A stretch of 64,000 bases of DNA from Oceaniglobus trochenteri (GTDB lineage: Bacteria > Pseudomonadota > Alphaproteobacteria > Rhodobacterales > Rhodobacteraceae), in assembly GCF_020529025.1 (NCBI RefSeq), contig NZ_JACNMM010000008.1, positions 124,001 through 188,000 on the forward strand, written 5' to 3'. This document shows positions 49,766 through 57,884 of the stretch, piece after piece. How positions within the stretch are numbered: the first letter of the stretch is position 1; every line of letters starts with the position of its first letter. The notes below the pieces were generated by a model, which saw only the letters and a program-made list of their open reading frames with translations, was not told the origin of the DNA and did no database searches. The position numbers and the translations under genes were made by a program.

Positions 49766-51414
49766 AGCCTGTAGTCTCCCAGTCGTTCGGTTCCGCCGGA
49801 ACGGCCGGCCTGAATTCCCCCGCTCTGGCCCGCCAGGCCGCCTGAATAGTGCAGGGCGTTCTGCCAGAGCATGTCGAGACAGTCCGGTCCGTCATCATGC
49901 GCGGCATTCGGCCATTGCTGCAGTTGATCGATCAGCGTCTGGTGTGCAGCGTTGAAGCGGATTAGTCCGGCGGCAACCGGCGGCTGCAGCCGTTCGATGC
50001 GCAGATGCTTGTCCGCATGGGGAACGATAGGCACAGCCGATATCCCGATACCCTGCTTCGCCGCCTCGCTCATCAGTGTTGTGCGCAGGAATTCCTGAAA
50101 CTGCACCGACTCCACGAACCACAGCAACGCGCGGTACTCCCTCTGCAATGCAATGGTGTCCGAGACAATGATGTCAGGAAGCCGGCGCCGGATCGAGGCC
50201 TCGATGATGTCCATCTTGCCCGTCATCCGATCGAACCCGCCAATCAGAATTGCCGAAGGGTCTCGCCCCTTGCTCGCCTTGCCAAGCGACGGATCGATCG
50301 CGCCGAACATGATCAGCTCCGGTATCCGCAGGTTCCAGTAGATCAGTTTGGAAAACGGGTTCCCGTCGGAGATCGGCTTGTTCTGGTACTCGCTGGCGAA
50401 GGCGTCATGGGATGCCGCCCGCTCGAACATCAGGAAGATCAAGGGCTGCACCGAGGGCCAGTTGACCACGGCGCCAGCGTTCATTTCGGCCAAGTTGTCG
50501 ACATAGAAGGTGCGTGCGGCTTCTTCGCCATCGTTCTGATAGATTTCCTCGAAGCGGTCCCAGAGATCCATTCGATCGGGCCATTTCACGATGGCCTGAA
50601 ACTCGGTCACAGCCCAGACAGGAGATTTTGCCGCGCGCACCAGGACAGCATCGTAGTGCAGCACGGTGCCTACCCAGATCACGTCCATCGATCCATCGGG
50701 CGGCCCCACCTTCAGTGCGGCACGGGCAATCCATTTCTCCAGCTTTGCGCGTTGTTCGGGTGATACGACGGCCTCGTCGTTCTCCAGATCGTCGAAAAAC
50801 ATCAGATCTGGGCGATAGGGGCCATGGCGGCGGCCCCGGATTTTCTGCCCGGCGCCAAGACCTTCGATACGGATGTTGTTGCGGGTCACGATCTCGCCTT
50901 CACGCCAGATCCGGCCTTCACCGCAGACCTGGTCAAAATCGAAACGCAGGCGCACGTTCGAGGTCAGCTCGGCCTTGATCGCCTCGATCAGAAGCGCGGC
51001 TTGGGAATAGACGTCACAGACTTCGAGAATATAGCGCTTCTTGCCCAGCACGATGCAATAGAGCGCGAAGCCCAGCGAGAGATGCGTCGATTTTGACGAT
51101 CCGCGCGGCGCGATGAAGAGATCGCGGACACCTTTTTCAGAGCCGAGGATGTTGGGGACACGTGAGAAAATGTGCTGGTGGAACAGGCTGTGTTCGCCCT
51201 TCACATAATGCGGCAGGTAGGTCTCCATGAAGTACCGGAACCCTGCTTCCGGATCGCGGACCCGGGCAAGTCGCTCGCGCCTGGCATTGGGGTCAGCGGG
51301 AAATGCTGAAACCGACAGGTCAATCCACTGCGCGAAACTGTCAGCGAGCGCCGTGAGCTTCTCACGGAACTCCTTTGGCGACAGGCTCGCCTTGAGCTTG
51401 GGCTTGCGGCTCAT
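49762..51414 (-). CDS. terminase large subunit (Mu gp28-like)
   Basis: The 550-residue packaging motor has an ATPase domain with Walker A APRGSSKST (102-110) and Walker B LMFFDDLEND (Asp208, Asp209). A nuclease domain follows with the first acidic residue in FGAIDPSLGKASKGRDPSAI (about 375). It cuts and pumps host-linked phage DNA into the head; in Mu-like phages packaging starts from integrated copies and takes flanking host DNA. It overlaps the small subunit gene by 4 bp. Confidence 0.92.
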   Translation of the reverse strand: MSRKPKLKASLSPKEFREKLTALADSFAQWIDLSVSAFPADPNARRERLARVRDPEAGFRYFMETYLPHYVKGEHSLFHQHIFSRVPNILGSEKGVRDLFIAPRGSSKSTHLSLGFALYCIVLGKKRYILEVCDVYSQAALLIEAIKAELTSNVRLRFDFDQVCGEGRIWREGEIVTRNNIRIEGLGAGQKIRGRRHGPYRPDLMFFDDLENDEAVVSPEQRAKLEKWIARAALKVGPPDGSMDVIWVGTVLHYDAVLVRAAKSPVWAVTEFQAIVKWPDRMDLWDRFEEIYQNDGEEAARTFYVDNLAEMNAGAVVNWPSVQPLIFLMFERAASHDAFASEYQNKPISDGNPFSKLIYWNLRIPELIMFGAIDPSLGKASKGRDPSAILIGGFDRMTGKMDIIEASIRRRLPDIIVSDTIALQREYRALLWFVESVQFQEFLRTTLMSEAAKQGIGISAVPIVPHADKHLRIERLQPPVAAGLIRFNAAHQTLIDQLQQWPNAAHDDGPDCLDMLWQNALHYSGGLAGQSGGIQAGRSGGTERLGDYRL

Positions 51415-51908
51415 GAAGCGTAGATTTTCGTAAGACGCTCGGCGAATGGTTCGATCATCTCCGAAATCGCCGGGGCGTGCTGGGGGAAATTCTCCTGCAC
51501 AAAAGACAGCAGTTCGTGCATCACGTCCTGGGCCACGCCCAACTCGGAGATTTTCGGAGCCAACTTTCCGGCTGCAGAGGTCATCTTCGTCATGGCATCG
51601 GCCAGCGACACGAGGTGTTTGACCTTCAGTTCGACCTCGATCTCACCATTCTTGATGTCTTCCAGCAGATTCTGGGCCATCATCATGAAGTCTTCGACGA
51701 CGGAAGAAACGACGGTTTCGATGCCCTGGCCGGCAATTATCGATGCCGACCGCGCGGTATCCCAATTGTCGCCATCGGCCAGGGCGGCCTTTTTCCAACG
51801 CGCAAAGGTTGATGGATGAATGCCGTAAGCCATCGCGATGGTCGCGCCGTTCATGCGTCGATAGACATAGTCCGCTCGGGCCTTGCGGCGCTTTTCGTCA
51901 GAGGTCAT
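51411..51908 (-). CDS. DUF1804 protein, terminase small subunit (Mu gp27-like)
   Basis: The ATG at 51908 (MTSDEKRRKARADYVYRRMN) follows the ribosome site AGAGGAT and gives 165 residues. The N-terminal helix-turn-helix reads GATIAMAYGIHPSTFARWKK, and a long helical part follows. DUF1804 is the usual partner of Mu-like TerL and would recognise the phage end for packaging. About 110 bp upstream, between it and the endolysin stop, show no gene. Confidence 0.87.
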   Translation of the reverse strand: MTSDEKRRKARADYVYRRMNGATIAMAYGIHPSTFARWKKAALADGDNWDTARSASIIAGQGIETVVSSVVEDFMMMAQNLLEDIKNGEIEVELKVKHLVSLADAMTKMTSAAGKLAPKISELGVAQDVMHELLSFVQENFPQHAPAISEMIEPFAERLTKIYAS

Positions 51909-52018
51909 CGTGCCATCCTCTTGCGACGGGAAACGCAGGCGGCCACCGCCCGGTATGGGCGATGGCGATCGGGCCAATGGTGATTGAACTGGAACATGCC
52001 TGGCTCGTGCCCATCCGA

Positions 52019-53053
52019 TCAAAGCGTCTTTGCGTTGCGGTGATCTTCAAGACGGGCCTTGCCGGTGCGTGCCGATTGCCAGGCGATGAACAGTCCGATT
52101 GCGATAACAGCGCCCCCGACAACTGGGCCGTGCTCACTCAGCACACCCTGCAATGGGCCGACGATACCGTTGACGTCATCAACGGCGCCGGTCAATTCCT
52201 GCACCAGGGCGATCACGCCACCCCCGCTCAGCGCCAGCCCCGCAATTCCGTTCGCCAGGGAGCCGCGGGCAATCCGGCTTCCGCTGGTGGCCAGCGTAAG
52301 CAGAGAGGCCTTGGCCCGCTCCGGGGCTACCTGGCGTTTTGAGGCAAAATCGAATGCCTCAAGCGTGACCGGACCAACGATACCATCTGTCGCGAGGTCA
52401 TTGTCTGCCTGAAATGCCAGGACGGCCGCGCGTGTTAGAGAGCCGAAAATTCCGTCAAGCTTTCCGGGCCGATATCCCAGGCTCATCAACTCGCGCTGGA
52501 GCATTTCGACGTCCGCCCCCCGGTCACCCGCACGCAGCCGCATGTTGGTCAGTGAACCCGGCGCCACAGGCGTCTTGTCAGGGGCGGCATAGCGATCCTG
52601 CAGTGCACCTTCCGCGACGGTGATTGCCATCCGCCCGTCGATCAGGCCGAGAACCCCGACATAGTCGAAGACCGGACAGGTCTTGTTCGACACCTCGCAG
52701 TGTCCGTGAAAGGTCACCTGAGCGCGGTAGGCGCGGTTGATCTGATCGCAGAGGCTGCTCAGGGCATCGAACTGTTCCTGGGAGAATTTTTCAGCGTCCA
52801 GACCGTGAAGACAGATCGCAATGCTGCCGACGTTGTTGCCGCGCTGTGCGGCGGGAACTTTCTCGATATCCCGGCCCGCCTCGATCGTCCCGTCCTTGCG
52901 GATGAAGTAGTGGTAGCCGATGCCGGACCAGCCGCGTTCACGGTGCCAGCGATCCATGGTTGCGGCGCTGTCGTGCTCGGGATTGTCGGAGGCCGAACAG
53001 TGGATGAAAACGCAATTGACGCGTCGCTTCGGTTTCTGAAAAGTCGGGGGCAT
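52019..53053 (-). CDS. endolysin: zinc amidase + peptidoglycan-binding domain + C-terminal TM
   Basis: The 344-residue protein starts with a T7-lysozyme-type N-acetylmuramoyl-L-alanine amidase (residues ~11-140). The zinc ligands are His18, His118 and Cys126 (FIHCSAS, FHGHCE, KTCPVFD), and GYHYFIRKDG is also present. A peptidoglycan-binding domain follows at ~173-235 (DVEMLQRELMSLGYRPGKLD). The C-terminus has glycine/alanine-rich hydrophobic stretches, including a probable TM at ~308-325 (VVGGAVIAIGLFIAW). There is no N-terminal signal. The terminal membrane segment may let it act without, or alongside, a holin. It is the first late gene downstream of the mor-like gene and has a dyad ~70 bp upstream. 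Confidence 0.85.
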   Translation of the reverse strand: MPPTFQKPKRRVNCVFIHCSASDNPEHDSAATMDRWHRERGWSGIGYHYFIRKDGTIEAGRDIEKVPAAQRGNNVGSIAICLHGLDAEKFSQEQFDALSSLCDQINRAYRAQVTFHGHCEVSNKTCPVFDYVGVLGLIDGRMAITVAEGALQDRYAAPDKTPVAPGSLTNMRLRAGDRGADVEMLQRELMSLGYRPGKLDGIFGSLTRAAVLAFQADNDLATDGIVGPVTLEAFDFASKRQVAPERAKASLLTLATSGSRIARGSLANGIAGLALSGGGVIALVQELTGAVDDVNGIVGPLQGVLSEHGPVVGGAVIAIGLFIAWQSARTGKARLEDHRNAKTL

Positions 53054-53114
53054 GGGAACCTCGGGTCAGGGTGTGGTCCCGACCACTCTTGCCCCGTCTA
53101 CCAACCGAACCGAC

Positions 53115-53130
53115 CCGGACATAGGTCCGG
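53115..53130 (-). promoter_or_regulatory. late dyad 1, upstream of endolysin gene
   Basis: CCGGAC ATAG GTCCGG (minus strand CCGGACCTATGTCCGGG) lies directly beyond the stop of the mor-like gene, with its centre 69.5 bp upstream of the endolysin ATG. It matches the dyads before the protease and tail fibre genes. It is a candidate binding site for the activator encoded just upstream, equivalent to the Mu lys promoter. Confidence 0.65.
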
Positions 53131-53553
53131 TCAATCCCGCGGTGGCTCATCCTCGAACAACCTGAGCTGACGGCGGTCATCGACGCCACCGCGTCGGGCG
53201 AGACGGCGAACATGGCGTTCGGAGATGCCCAGCCGCCGCGCGATTTCAGTTCTCGTCAAGCCGCGCCGCGCCAAAGCGTCGACCTCGGGCTTGGCGTTGG
53301 TCGTTCTGCCGTGGGGAATGTAGATATCCTGTTTTGAAAGGAAGAAGCACAACTCCCGTCCGATCTTGTCCCCAAGAACAGACAGGATTGGGTGATCGTC
53401 ATTCGGCTCAAGTGGAAACCGCATGTCGCGGCCCCCGAAATGCGCCATCAGTTTCAGCGCCACGGGAACGCCGAACACCTCGGCAACATCGATCATCGAG
53501 GCTGGCAGATCGTCAACGCGGACGGGCAGATTGCGGGGCGGTTGGTCACCCAT
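53131..53553 (-). CDS. Mor/C-type transcriptional activator
   Basis: The ATG at 53553 follows GAGGAG and overlaps the MT-A70 gene by 8 bp, giving 140 residues. The N-terminal half resembles the Mor dimerisation domain (DLPASMIDVAEVFGVPVALK, MAHFGGRDMRFPL), and the segment DIYIPHGR leads to a C-terminal helix-turn-helix LTRTEIARRLGISERHVRRL. In Mu, Mor and C activate middle and late genes by binding a dyad just upstream of the promoter. The dyad found beyond its stop codon and before two other late genes fits its target. It lies at the early-late boundary. Confidence 0.82.
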   Translation of the reverse strand: MGDQPPRNLPVRVDDLPASMIDVAEVFGVPVALKLMAHFGGRDMRFPLEPNDDHPILSVLGDKIGRELCFFLSKQDIYIPHGRTTNAKPEVDALARRGLTRTEIARRLGISERHVRRLARRGGVDDRRQLRLFEDEPPRD

Positions 53554-54157
53554 GACGCTCCTCCTCTGAAACGAACCGATTGGTTTCGTTGCCCCAGACG
53601 TCGTTGCCGCTCCAGGCTTCCCGCGCGAAGAGTTCGCAGCAGAACTGACGCGGCAGAAGGCGTTCAATCATCCGGCGCATCTCTTCGGGTTTCCGGGAGT
53701 GTTCCCGGCGCTGGCTTTCGATACTGTCAGCGACCTGCTCTGGCGCGAGGATGATGTTGCGTTCACTGCGCGATGATATCTGGGGGGTGCCGATCTTTCC
53801 GACGAGGAATGGTTCGGTGGCAGACCGAAGGACATATCCTGTCCCCATGTTGATCTTCCATGTTTTTGTCCGCTTCAGCCAGCTCCCGCCGGTCACATAA
53901 GCGAACCCCCAAGCGCTCATGACCTCGAACGCCTGGGGCAGGTGTGGCCAGGTAGACCAAAGGAACAGATAGCAACTCGGCCCTGCCAGTTGCGCAACCG
54001 GCAGGGACTTGATCGCTTCGATGTCCATAGTGCTGTATTGGGCTTCGGGGCTTTTGGCATGGCCCTTCTCCGACCGCATGACATAGGCCCAGGGCGGGTC
54101 GGCCAGGATGGCGCCGTATTTGAACGGCGTCAGGGGAGCGAAGGGCCAGCCGGTCAT
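53546..54157 (-). CDS. MT-A70 family adenine methyltransferase
   Basis: The 203-residue protein has motif IV DPPW (residues 20-23, GAILADPPWAYVMRS). The pattern STMDIEAIKSLPVAQLAGPSC and the late SGNDVWGNE are typical of MT-A70 enzymes. It transfers a methyl group from S-adenosylmethionine to the N6 of adenine. Phage copies likely modify DNA, which could hide it from restriction or alter gene timing. Coupled by overlap to gemA upstream and the mor-like gene downstream. Confidence 0.88.
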   Translation of the reverse strand: MTGWPFAPLTPFKYGAILADPPWAYVMRSEKGHAKSPEAQYSTMDIEAIKSLPVAQLAGPSCYLFLWSTWPHLPQAFEVMSAWGFAYVTGGSWLKRTKTWKINMGTGYVLRSATEPFLVGKIGTPQISSRSERNIILAPEQVADSIESQRREHSRKPEEMRRMIERLLPRQFCCELFAREAWSGNDVWGNETNRFVSEEERHG

Positions 54158-54603
54158 CGCTTTCCAGCCAGCTTTTGCGGATCAAGCGCGATACCCTCAC
54201 GCTTGCACCACTGCTTCAGTGCCTGGATCACAGCATCGATCTGGTCGGGATCGCGCATGCTGTCGATATCCATGGGGACGCTTTGCCAATGATCCGCGAA
54301 CCGTACCCGAAGGAAAGCGTTCAGCCCTGCTCGGCCGGGCTTCGTCAGAACTCCGGCTTCGCCAAGCAGTCGCCAGAGGACATGGACGAGACGCAGATCG
54401 CTGCGGGGCGCGACTGGATGGGCCTTGCTCTTGCCGCTCTTGAACCCGAGACGCTTCAGCTCGTCGATGACGGCACCCTTGTCGCGGCTGCTCATCAGCT
54501 TCAAGGATGCCTTGCCGGTCACCCGCGTCAGCACTGCGCGATAGTCGTCCTCTTCAAGGCCCAACTGGGCCTTGGCGATATTGATGATGGCATTGTGGTT
54601 CAT
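54154..54603 (-). CDS. gemA: GemA-like regulatory protein (DUF1018)
   Basis: The ATG at 54603 overlaps the upstream stop as ATGA and gives 149 residues. The N-terminus INIAKAQLGLEEDDYRAVLT and the later SSRDKGAVIDELKRLGFK match DUF1018/GemA of Mu. There it modulates host gene expression and DNA topology and helps decatenation. The C-terminal WCKREGIALDPQKL is also typical. It is followed by the methyltransferase gene with a 4-bp overlap. Confidence 0.87.
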   Translation of the reverse strand: MNHNAIINIAKAQLGLEEDDYRAVLTRVTGKASLKLMSSRDKGAVIDELKRLGFKSGKSKAHPVAPRSDLRLVHVLWRLLGEAGVLTKPGRAGLNAFLRVRFADHWQSVPMDIDSMRDPDQIDAVIQALKQWCKREGIALDPQKLAGKR

Positions 54604-54782
54604 TGCAACTCGCGCTCCAGCGCACAGGCAATCTGGTAGAGGGGATGCAAATCCCAGGTTTGCGGATGGGTGCCGCAGGGGATCGACAGGCACCGGTCTT
54701 TTTCGTCGTTGTGCTCGATGTCGCCAACGCATTTCAGCGCATCTGCGAGAGCATCTTCAAGGATCGCCCGGCGTTCCATCAT
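54600..54782 (-). CDS. 60-residue early phage protein
   Basis: The small product starts MMERRAILEDALADALKCVG (ATG at 54782 or 54779, ribosome site GGAGG) and has two Cys residues (CVGD, CLSIPCG). The C-terminal DLHPLYQIACALEREL is helical. It overlaps gemA by 4 bp. No family is recognised; Cys/His residues could bind a metal. A longer frame to 55058 is only antisense of the neighbouring gene. Confidence 0.6.
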   Translation of the reverse strand: MMERRAILEDALADALKCVGDIEHNDEKDRCLSIPCGTHPQTWDLHPLYQIACALERELQ

Positions 54783-54798
54783 GTTGGCCTCCGCGAAC

Positions 54799-55353
54799 CT
54801 AGCCACGGGCGCACCTTGCGCATTTGTCGGGGCTGGAATCCGACGGTGTGAACGGCTTGGCGCAGATGACGCATTCATCCTGCGCGCCGCCCGCATCGGC
54901 CTGAACGGTTCTGCAGTGATGCGCCCATTTTCCCCGAAGCACGCCCATGGAAAATCCCAGGTCATCAGCGACAACGCCGATTTTCTCACCGTTTCCAATG
55001 CGGCGGAATGCCTCCTGAATGGGTGTGCATCGCGAGGTTGACGCGCCCTCGGCACCAACCGGCTCCGCGCTTGCCTCCTCCAGTATCGGTTCAGGTTCGG
55101 TCGTTTCGGGTGCGGGCTGCCGGGGTTTCGGGGCCGCCGGTTGGGGCTTGGGATCGCTTGGCTTTTGCGCGGCTTTTTCCAGGGCGGCGGCTTGCACGGT
55201 CAGTTCACCGGCTTGATCGGCCTGGCTTGTCTTGAGCGCATCCGCAAACAGTTCCGCGTGGGCACGATCGCGAAACGACCCCAGCCGATTGCGGACAATT
55301 CGGTCAACGAATACATCACCGTCGCCGCTTTCTGAAATCAGGATATCGTTCAT
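54799..55353 (-). CDS. phage protein with HTH-like core and C-terminal zinc ribbon
   Basis: The 184-residue protein has a charged N-terminal part (FVDRIVRNRLGSFRDRAHAE) and a Pro/Glu-rich linker (~65-105). A helix-turn-helix-like segment follows (IGNGEKIGVVADDLGFSMGV). The C-terminal four-Cys cluster CVICAKPFTPSDSSPDKCARC is likely to bind zinc. It looks like a small DNA-binding early regulator. It overlaps the 98-residue gene upstream by 4 bp. Confidence 0.62.
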   Translation of the reverse strand: MNDILISESGDGDVFVDRIVRNRLGSFRDRAHAELFADALKTSQADQAGELTVQAAALEKAAQKPSDPKPQPAAPKPRQPAPETTEPEPILEEASAEPVGAEGASTSRCTPIQEAFRRIGNGEKIGVVADDLGFSMGVLRGKWAHHCRTVQADAGGAQDECVICAKPFTPSDSSPDKCARCARG

Positions 55354-55646
55354 TTCGCCTTCTCCTTAGTTGGGGTGGATCGCAGGAATTTGACGTTGTG
55401 GCGGGCCGTCGCCATCGCAATGGCGACACGGGCACCGGCTGCACGGTTTTGGTCCATGACCTCGTTGATCTGGTCGGATGAACATCCCTGGTGCTGCGCC
55501 TTGACGGTCAGCCGTCCGGCAACCTTCGAAAGAACGGCCAGAAGAGTGAGCGCGGAAACGTCACGCATGGCGATTGAGACGTGGGCACTCAGATCGGCTT
55601 CGAGCTGAAGCATGGTGTCGTCCATATCTTTCCGAAACAGGGTCAT
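55350..55646 (-). CDS. 98-residue helical early phage protein
   Basis: The product, MTLFRKDMDDTMLQLEADLS onward, is mostly helical (VSALTLLAVLSKVAGRLTVK) with a basic C-terminus and a single Cys. It overlaps both neighbours by 4 bp (ATGA style), so it belongs to the same early operon. No family was recognised and no catalytic motif was seen. Confidence 0.6.
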   Translation of the reverse strand: MTLFRKDMDDTMLQLEADLSAHVSIAMRDVSALTLLAVLSKVAGRLTVKAQHQGCSSDQINEVMDQNRAAGARVAIAMATARHNVKFLRSTPTKEKAK

Positions 55647-55843
55647 GTGGCTGCCGCTTCGATCATCGAAATCTGCTCGATCGACAGGGGGCGGGTCTTG
55701 AACGGAAACATGCCCTGAAAACTGACGGTCAGTTCTCCATCCGCGGCGCGGTGGATGACACGGGCGCTGACAATGGCGCCGTTCGGCGTCATGACCGTCG
55801 CGAATTCATCGCGGCGCTGGCGTTGATCGAAGCCTTCGTTCAT
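55643..55843 (-). CDS. 66-residue early phage protein
   Basis: The ATG at 55843 (MNEGFDQRQRRDEFATVMTP) follows GAGGAG; an in-frame ATG at 55885 lacks a ribosome site. The beta-rich core SARVIHRAADGELTVSFQGM recalls small OB- or barrel-like proteins. Function is unknown. It is the first gene after the stem-loop that follows the HU gene, so it may begin a sub-operon. Confidence 0.6.
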   Translation of the reverse strand: MNEGFDQRQRRDEFATVMTPNGAIVSARVIHRAADGELTVSFQGMFPFKTRPLSIEQISMIEAAAT

Positions 55844-55892
55844 CGCACTCTCCTCATGCTGCTCATCAGGACCGGACCACAACACCCGGTCG

Positions 55893-55912
55893 ACCGCCCC
55901 GGAAGGGGCGGT
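55893..55912 (-). terminator. stem-loop after the phage HU gene
   Basis: ACCGCCCC pairs with GGGGCGGT around GGAA, 14 bp beyond the HU stop on the minus strand. The T-run is on the plus-strand side only. A second stem-loop (GCCGGGC/GCCCGGC, 56224-56242) sits just upstream of the HU gene, so HU expression may be insulated from its neighbours. Confidence 0.4.
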
Positions 55913-55925
55913 TTCGCGTCAAGGA

Positions 55926-56201
55926 TCAGGGTTTCTTGACGGGCTTGCTCGCCTTGAAGACCAGGGCGCGGCTTTCGGCGATCTGGATCGATTCACCGGT
56001 CGCGGGGTTGCGACCGGTCCGGGCGGCCCGGGTGCGCATCTCGAAGCGCCCGAAGCCTGCCAGCGTGACGCGATTGCCCGCGTCGGCGGACGAAAGGATG
56101 TGGTCGATGAAGCTGTCGATCACGGCACCGATCTTGACCTTCGGAATGCCGTGTTCTTCTGCAATGGCTGCGATGATCTCGGTTTTCGTCGTGTTGCTCA
56201 T
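55926..56201 (-). CDS. phage HU/IHF-family DNA-bending protein
   Basis: The 91-residue protein starts MSNTTKTEIIAAIAEEHGIP at the ATG at 56201. The signature DNA-arm region is FGRFEMRTRAARTGRNPATG, with the Pro that inserts into DNA in the RNP motif. Mu transposition needs host HU and IHF to fold the ends; a phage-borne copy would make this element less dependent on the host. It lies between an HD-domain gene and a group of small genes, bounded by stem-loops. Confidence 0.92.
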   Translation of the reverse strand: MSNTTKTEIIAAIAEEHGIPKVKIGAVIDSFIDHILSSADAGNRVTLAGFGRFEMRTRAARTGRNPATGESIQIAESRALVFKASKPVKKP

Positions 56202-56254
56202 TGGATCCTCCAGAGCGATTGGCGCCGGGCGGTATGCCCGGCTGCGGGGTGGTT

Positions 56255-56869
56255 TCAGGTGGGAAGGCGGAACTGGCCCCGGGCGGCGAGCGCCTCGGCT
56301 TGCGCCAGCCATGCGTCACGGGCTGACCACCAGGCTGGCTGAGCTTCGGTTTCACGCATCATTGCAATGGCGCGGTCACAGAGTTCCGCACTCTCGGCAT
56401 CGATGCACTCGGGCTTTTCCCCAAAGTGAAAGAACATCTCGGCTTGAAGGGCGGCCTGGTCGGCTTTCCTGACCTCGGGCGTCATGAACGGCCCATCGAC
56501 GCCCCAGGCTTCGCCGATCAGAACGTCGAGACGACCTTTTGCCTGGCTGATGGCATAGTCTACGGCCAGGGAGTCCAAAGGGGTCAGATCTCTGCGCAGA
56601 AACGCTACGGCGGGTGATGTGAGATCGCCGATGATGAACTCATGCGCGTCATGCAAAAGCCCATTGGCCTTCTGCGCAGGCGGGCAAAGCTGCGAAACCA
56701 GCACGGAATGGGATGCCACCGACCAGGGGCCACAGGTCCTTCCGTTGAACCGGTTGATCTTGGCCAGGGTGTCGGCAATTGCGAAGGGGCGGAAATCGCG
56801 TGGCTCCAACTCGGAGAGGTCAATCGTGCCAGTCTGGGTGTGAAACGGGATGCCCATGACAGCCATCAC
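56255..56869 (-). CDS. HD-domain nucleotidase-like phosphohydrolase
   Basis: The 204-residue protein has the metal-binding residues of the HD family: His54 in VASHSVLVSQ, His73-Asp74 in LLHDAHEFIIGDLTSP, with the late acidic residue probably in DAESAELCDR. The layout matches YfbR-like 5'-deoxynucleotidases and phage relatives, which dephosphorylate dNMPs. The phage might use it to adjust nucleotide pools. It overlaps the DUF3164 gene by 4 bp. Confidence 0.8.
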   Translation of the reverse strand: MMAVMGIPFHTQTGTIDLSELEPRDFRPFAIADTLAKINRFNGRTCGPWSVASHSVLVSQLCPPAQKANGLLHDAHEFIIGDLTSPAVAFLRRDLTPLDSLAVDYAISQAKGRLDVLIGEAWGVDGPFMTPEVRKADQAALQAEMFFHFGEKPECIDAESAELCDRAIAMMRETEAQPAWWSARDAWLAQAEALAARGQFRLPT

Positions 56870-57501
56870 AGCTTGGCGATGTCGAGAGACACCGCCTTCA
56901 TGTCACCGGTGCGTTCATCCTTCCGGTAGAACCGCACATAGGTGGCGCTGCCGTTGATCCTGACGGCGTCGTGGATCGCTTCCATTGCCCTGGCCCACTT
57001 CGGATCGGGCTTGCCCTCGTCGTCTTTCATGTCGAGCTTCTGAAGGCCGAGGATACGTCCGGTATCGAGCGCGCCCTTCTTGTCCACCTGGAAGGCGTGG
57101 TTGATCAGGGCCCGGGTGTTGTCGTTGCTGCCCCTTGTCCAGCTGGCGATGCATTCGTCGATCAGCCGCTTGGCTGCATCGATCTCCGGCCCGAAATCCA
57201 TCGTCTTGTTGACGGCGATCCGGACCTCAAGCTTTCCGTCATAGCTCTTGAGGCTCATGTTGCCGCCGGAGCCGCCCAGGTTGACGCCATATTTCTCGAG
57301 GATGAGCTGCTTGGTGGCCAACGTCTCTTCAAATACCGTGGTCTTGAAGGCAGCCATGGCGCCCTGCAGTGCTTCGGCACCAGAAACGAGACGGCGCACA
57401 ACGTCGTCTTTCAGTTTGTCCTCCGGCTTGACCCGGTCGATGGGGACCAGGTGGCCCTGGCTGTTTTCCCACAGTTCCGCGGTTTGGGGCGTATCGGTCA
57501 T
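56866..57501 (-). CDS. DUF3164 family protein
   Basis: The 211-residue protein carries the DUF3164 pattern: N-terminal ENSQGHLVPIDRVKPEDKLK, central GGSGGNMSLKSYDGKLEVRI, and C-terminal YVRFYRKDERTGDMKAVSLD. These proteins occur in the early operon of Mu-like phages between the B gene and gemA; their role is unknown. It overlaps its neighbours on both sides by 4 bp. Confidence 0.87.
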   Translation of the reverse strand: MTDTPQTAELWENSQGHLVPIDRVKPEDKLKDDVVRRLVSGAEALQGAMAAFKTTVFEETLATKQLILEKYGVNLGGSGGNMSLKSYDGKLEVRIAVNKTMDFGPEIDAAKRLIDECIASWTRGSNDNTRALINHAFQVDKKGALDTGRILGLQKLDMKDDEGKPDPKWARAMEAIHDAVRINGSATYVRFYRKDERTGDMKAVSLDIAKL

Positions 57502-57884
57502 TTGGGTCTCCTGTTCGTGTTTTCAGTGTCGATGTTGGGGTTTTGCGGGCAGTCGCGGCAGGCCAGCCATTGGCGCAGCTTTTCGGGCCGACTGGTGGTC
57601 ATCGGGGTGTTGGCGTGGGTGCGGCACAATTCGCCGGGAATGCCGGCCTGAACGTGCGGGCAGAATACCTGGGCCTTGTACTTGGCCAGGATGATCGCCG
57701 CGAATTTGCGCTCGATTTTGTCCAGACGCGCTGGATACTTGCCCGATACGAGTGTCGAAAGCGCGGGCCTCGACAGGCCGACCTCGGCGGCAACCTCGGT
57801 AATGGTCCGTCCCGATGCCACTTCGGTCTTCAGCAGGGTGAGCCACTCCGGATCCTGCAACTCCAGTGAGGTCAGGCTTTGCAT
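57498..57884 (-). CDS. phage helix-turn-helix protein with Cys-rich tail
   Basis: The 128-residue protein has an HTH around residues 26-48 (TITEVAAEVGLSRPALSTLV) and a Cys-containing C-terminus (FCPHVQAGIPGELCRTH, LACRDCPQNPN). The four or more Cys/His suggest a metal site. It may regulate early genes. It overlaps the winged-helix gene upstream by 13 bp and DUF3164 downstream by 4 bp. Confidence 0.68.
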   Translation of the reverse strand: MQSLTSLELQDPEWLTLLKTEVASGRTITEVAAEVGLSRPALSTLVSGKYPARLDKIERKFAAIILAKYKAQVFCPHVQAGIPGELCRTHANTPMTTSRPEKLRQWLACRDCPQNPNIDTENTNRRPK

